A stretch of DNA of 6,447 bases from Rhodobacter sp. (lineage in GTDB: Bacteria; Pseudomonadota; Alphaproteobacteria; Rhodobacterales; Rhodobacteraceae), in the NCBI GenBank assembly GCA_013824055.1, contig PNNE01000243.1, positions 1 to 6,447 of the forward strand, in the 5' to 3' direction. The position numbers and the translations under genes were made by a program. Positions 6,099-6,447 of the stretch are shown piece by piece (the first letter of the stretch is position 1; each line of letters opens with the position of its first letter). The notes below the pieces were generated by a model. The model was not told the DNA's origin, searched no databases, and was given only the letters and a program-made list of their open reading frames with translations.

Positions 6099-6103
6099 AG
6101 GAG
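6099..6103 (+). promoter_or_regulatory. Ribosome binding site deciding the clpA GTG start
   Basis: AGGAG lies 7 bases before GTG at 6111, the best Shine-Dalgarno match nearby. It settles the use of a GTG start codon; the resulting N-terminus MPSFSTTLEQAI matches ClpA proteins of related bacteria as I remember them. Confidence 0.8.
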
Positions 6104-6110
6104 CACTGAA

Positions 6111-6447
6111 GTGCCATCGTTTTCGACCACGCTTGAACAGGCAATCCACAGCGCCCTGGCCCTGGCCAACTCGCGCCGCCACGAACTCGCAACGCTGGAG
6201 CATCTGCTGCTGGCGCTGATCGACGAACCCGACGCAGCCCGCGTGATGAAGGCCTGCGCCGTCAGTCTTGACGACCTGCGCAAGACCCTCACCGATTTCA
6301 TCGACGACGACTTGTCGACACTGGTGACGGATGTCGAAGGCAGCGAGGCCGTCCCCACCGCCGCCTTCCAGCGCGTCATCCAGCGTGCGGCGATCCATGT
6401 GCAAAGCTCGGGTCGCACCGAAGTCACCGGCGCGAACGTCCTGGTGG
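6111..6447 (+). CDS. clpA: ATP-dependent Clp protease ATP-binding subunit ClpA, N-terminal part
   Basis: ClpA is the AAA+ unfoldase that feeds substrates, including N-end rule proteins delivered by ClpS, into the ClpP peptidase in the cytoplasm. Only the first 112 codons of a protein usually near 750-780 residues are inside the window. They cover most of the Clp N-domain: a first repeat around LEQAIHSALALANSRRHE and TLEHLLLALIDEP (28-40), then the second repeat with TAAFQRVIQRAAIHVQSSGR (83-102) and TEVTGANVLV at the edge. The FQRVxQRAxxHVQSSGRxEVTGANVLV pattern separates ClpA from ClpB and ClpC. Translation begins at GTG 6111, supported by AGGAG 7 bases before it. No clpS is visible in the 159 bases upstream. 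The two ATPase domains lie beyond the edge. Confidence 0.95.
   Translation, partial: MPSFSTTLEQAIHSALALANSRRHELATLEHLLLALIDEPDAARVMKACAVSLDDLRKTLTDFIDDDLSTLVTDVEGSEAVPTAAFQRVIQRAAIHVQSSGRTEVTGANVLV

Noticed and set aside
5175..6404. A 409-codon minus-strand open frame opposite gloB, the intergenic region and clpA
   Set aside because: It is antisense to two well identified genes and crosses their intergenic region, with composition typical of a shadow frame.
1..6447. CRISPR array, transposon ends, tRNA or rRNA genes, defence or novel multi-gene system
   Set aside because: No regularly spaced repeats, transposase-like frames or RNA gene hallmarks were seen; every well supported coding region belongs to a housekeeping family except the methyltransferase-like gene.

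Overview
The window looks like ordinary chromosomal DNA of an alphaproteobacterium, most likely a Rhodobacteraceae member (Rhodobacter/Paracoccus-like). The support is high G+C with strong third-position G/C preference, ATP synthase subunits close to what I remember from that family, and F1 ATP synthase genes that are not preceded by F0 genes. Both ends cut through a gene.

Left two thirds (1-4045, minus strand): a compact F1 ATP synthase operon, read right to left as atpH (delta) - atpA (alpha) - atpG (gamma) - atpD (beta, cut by the left edge). Gene junctions are a 1-base stop/start overlap, 19 bases and 20 bases, and each start has a readable ribosome binding site. An epsilon gene (atpC) would be expected beyond the left edge. 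Positions 4046-4373 form a 328-base non-coding leader with a candidate promoter, a small palindrome on its -35 box, and a possible hairpin in the 5' UTR.

Middle (4374-5951): a divergent pair separated by 60 bases. On the minus strand is a class I SAM-dependent methyltransferase-like protein of unknown substrate with degenerate cofactor motifs. On the plus strand is gloB, glyoxalase II, with all seven metal ligands.

Right end (5952-6447, plus strand): a 159-base intergenic region with a GAAA-loop stem-loop and an AT-rich promoter-like stretch, then the N-terminal domain of ClpA, the unfoldase partner of ClpP, running off the right edge.

The four units are housekeeping functions: ATP synthesis, methylglyoxal detoxification, proteolysis, and an uncharacterised methyltransferase. 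I found no mobile element, CRISPR array, tRNA, rRNA or novel multi-gene system. The least explained items are the methyltransferase-like protein and the regulatory signals in the atp leader and upstream of clpA.
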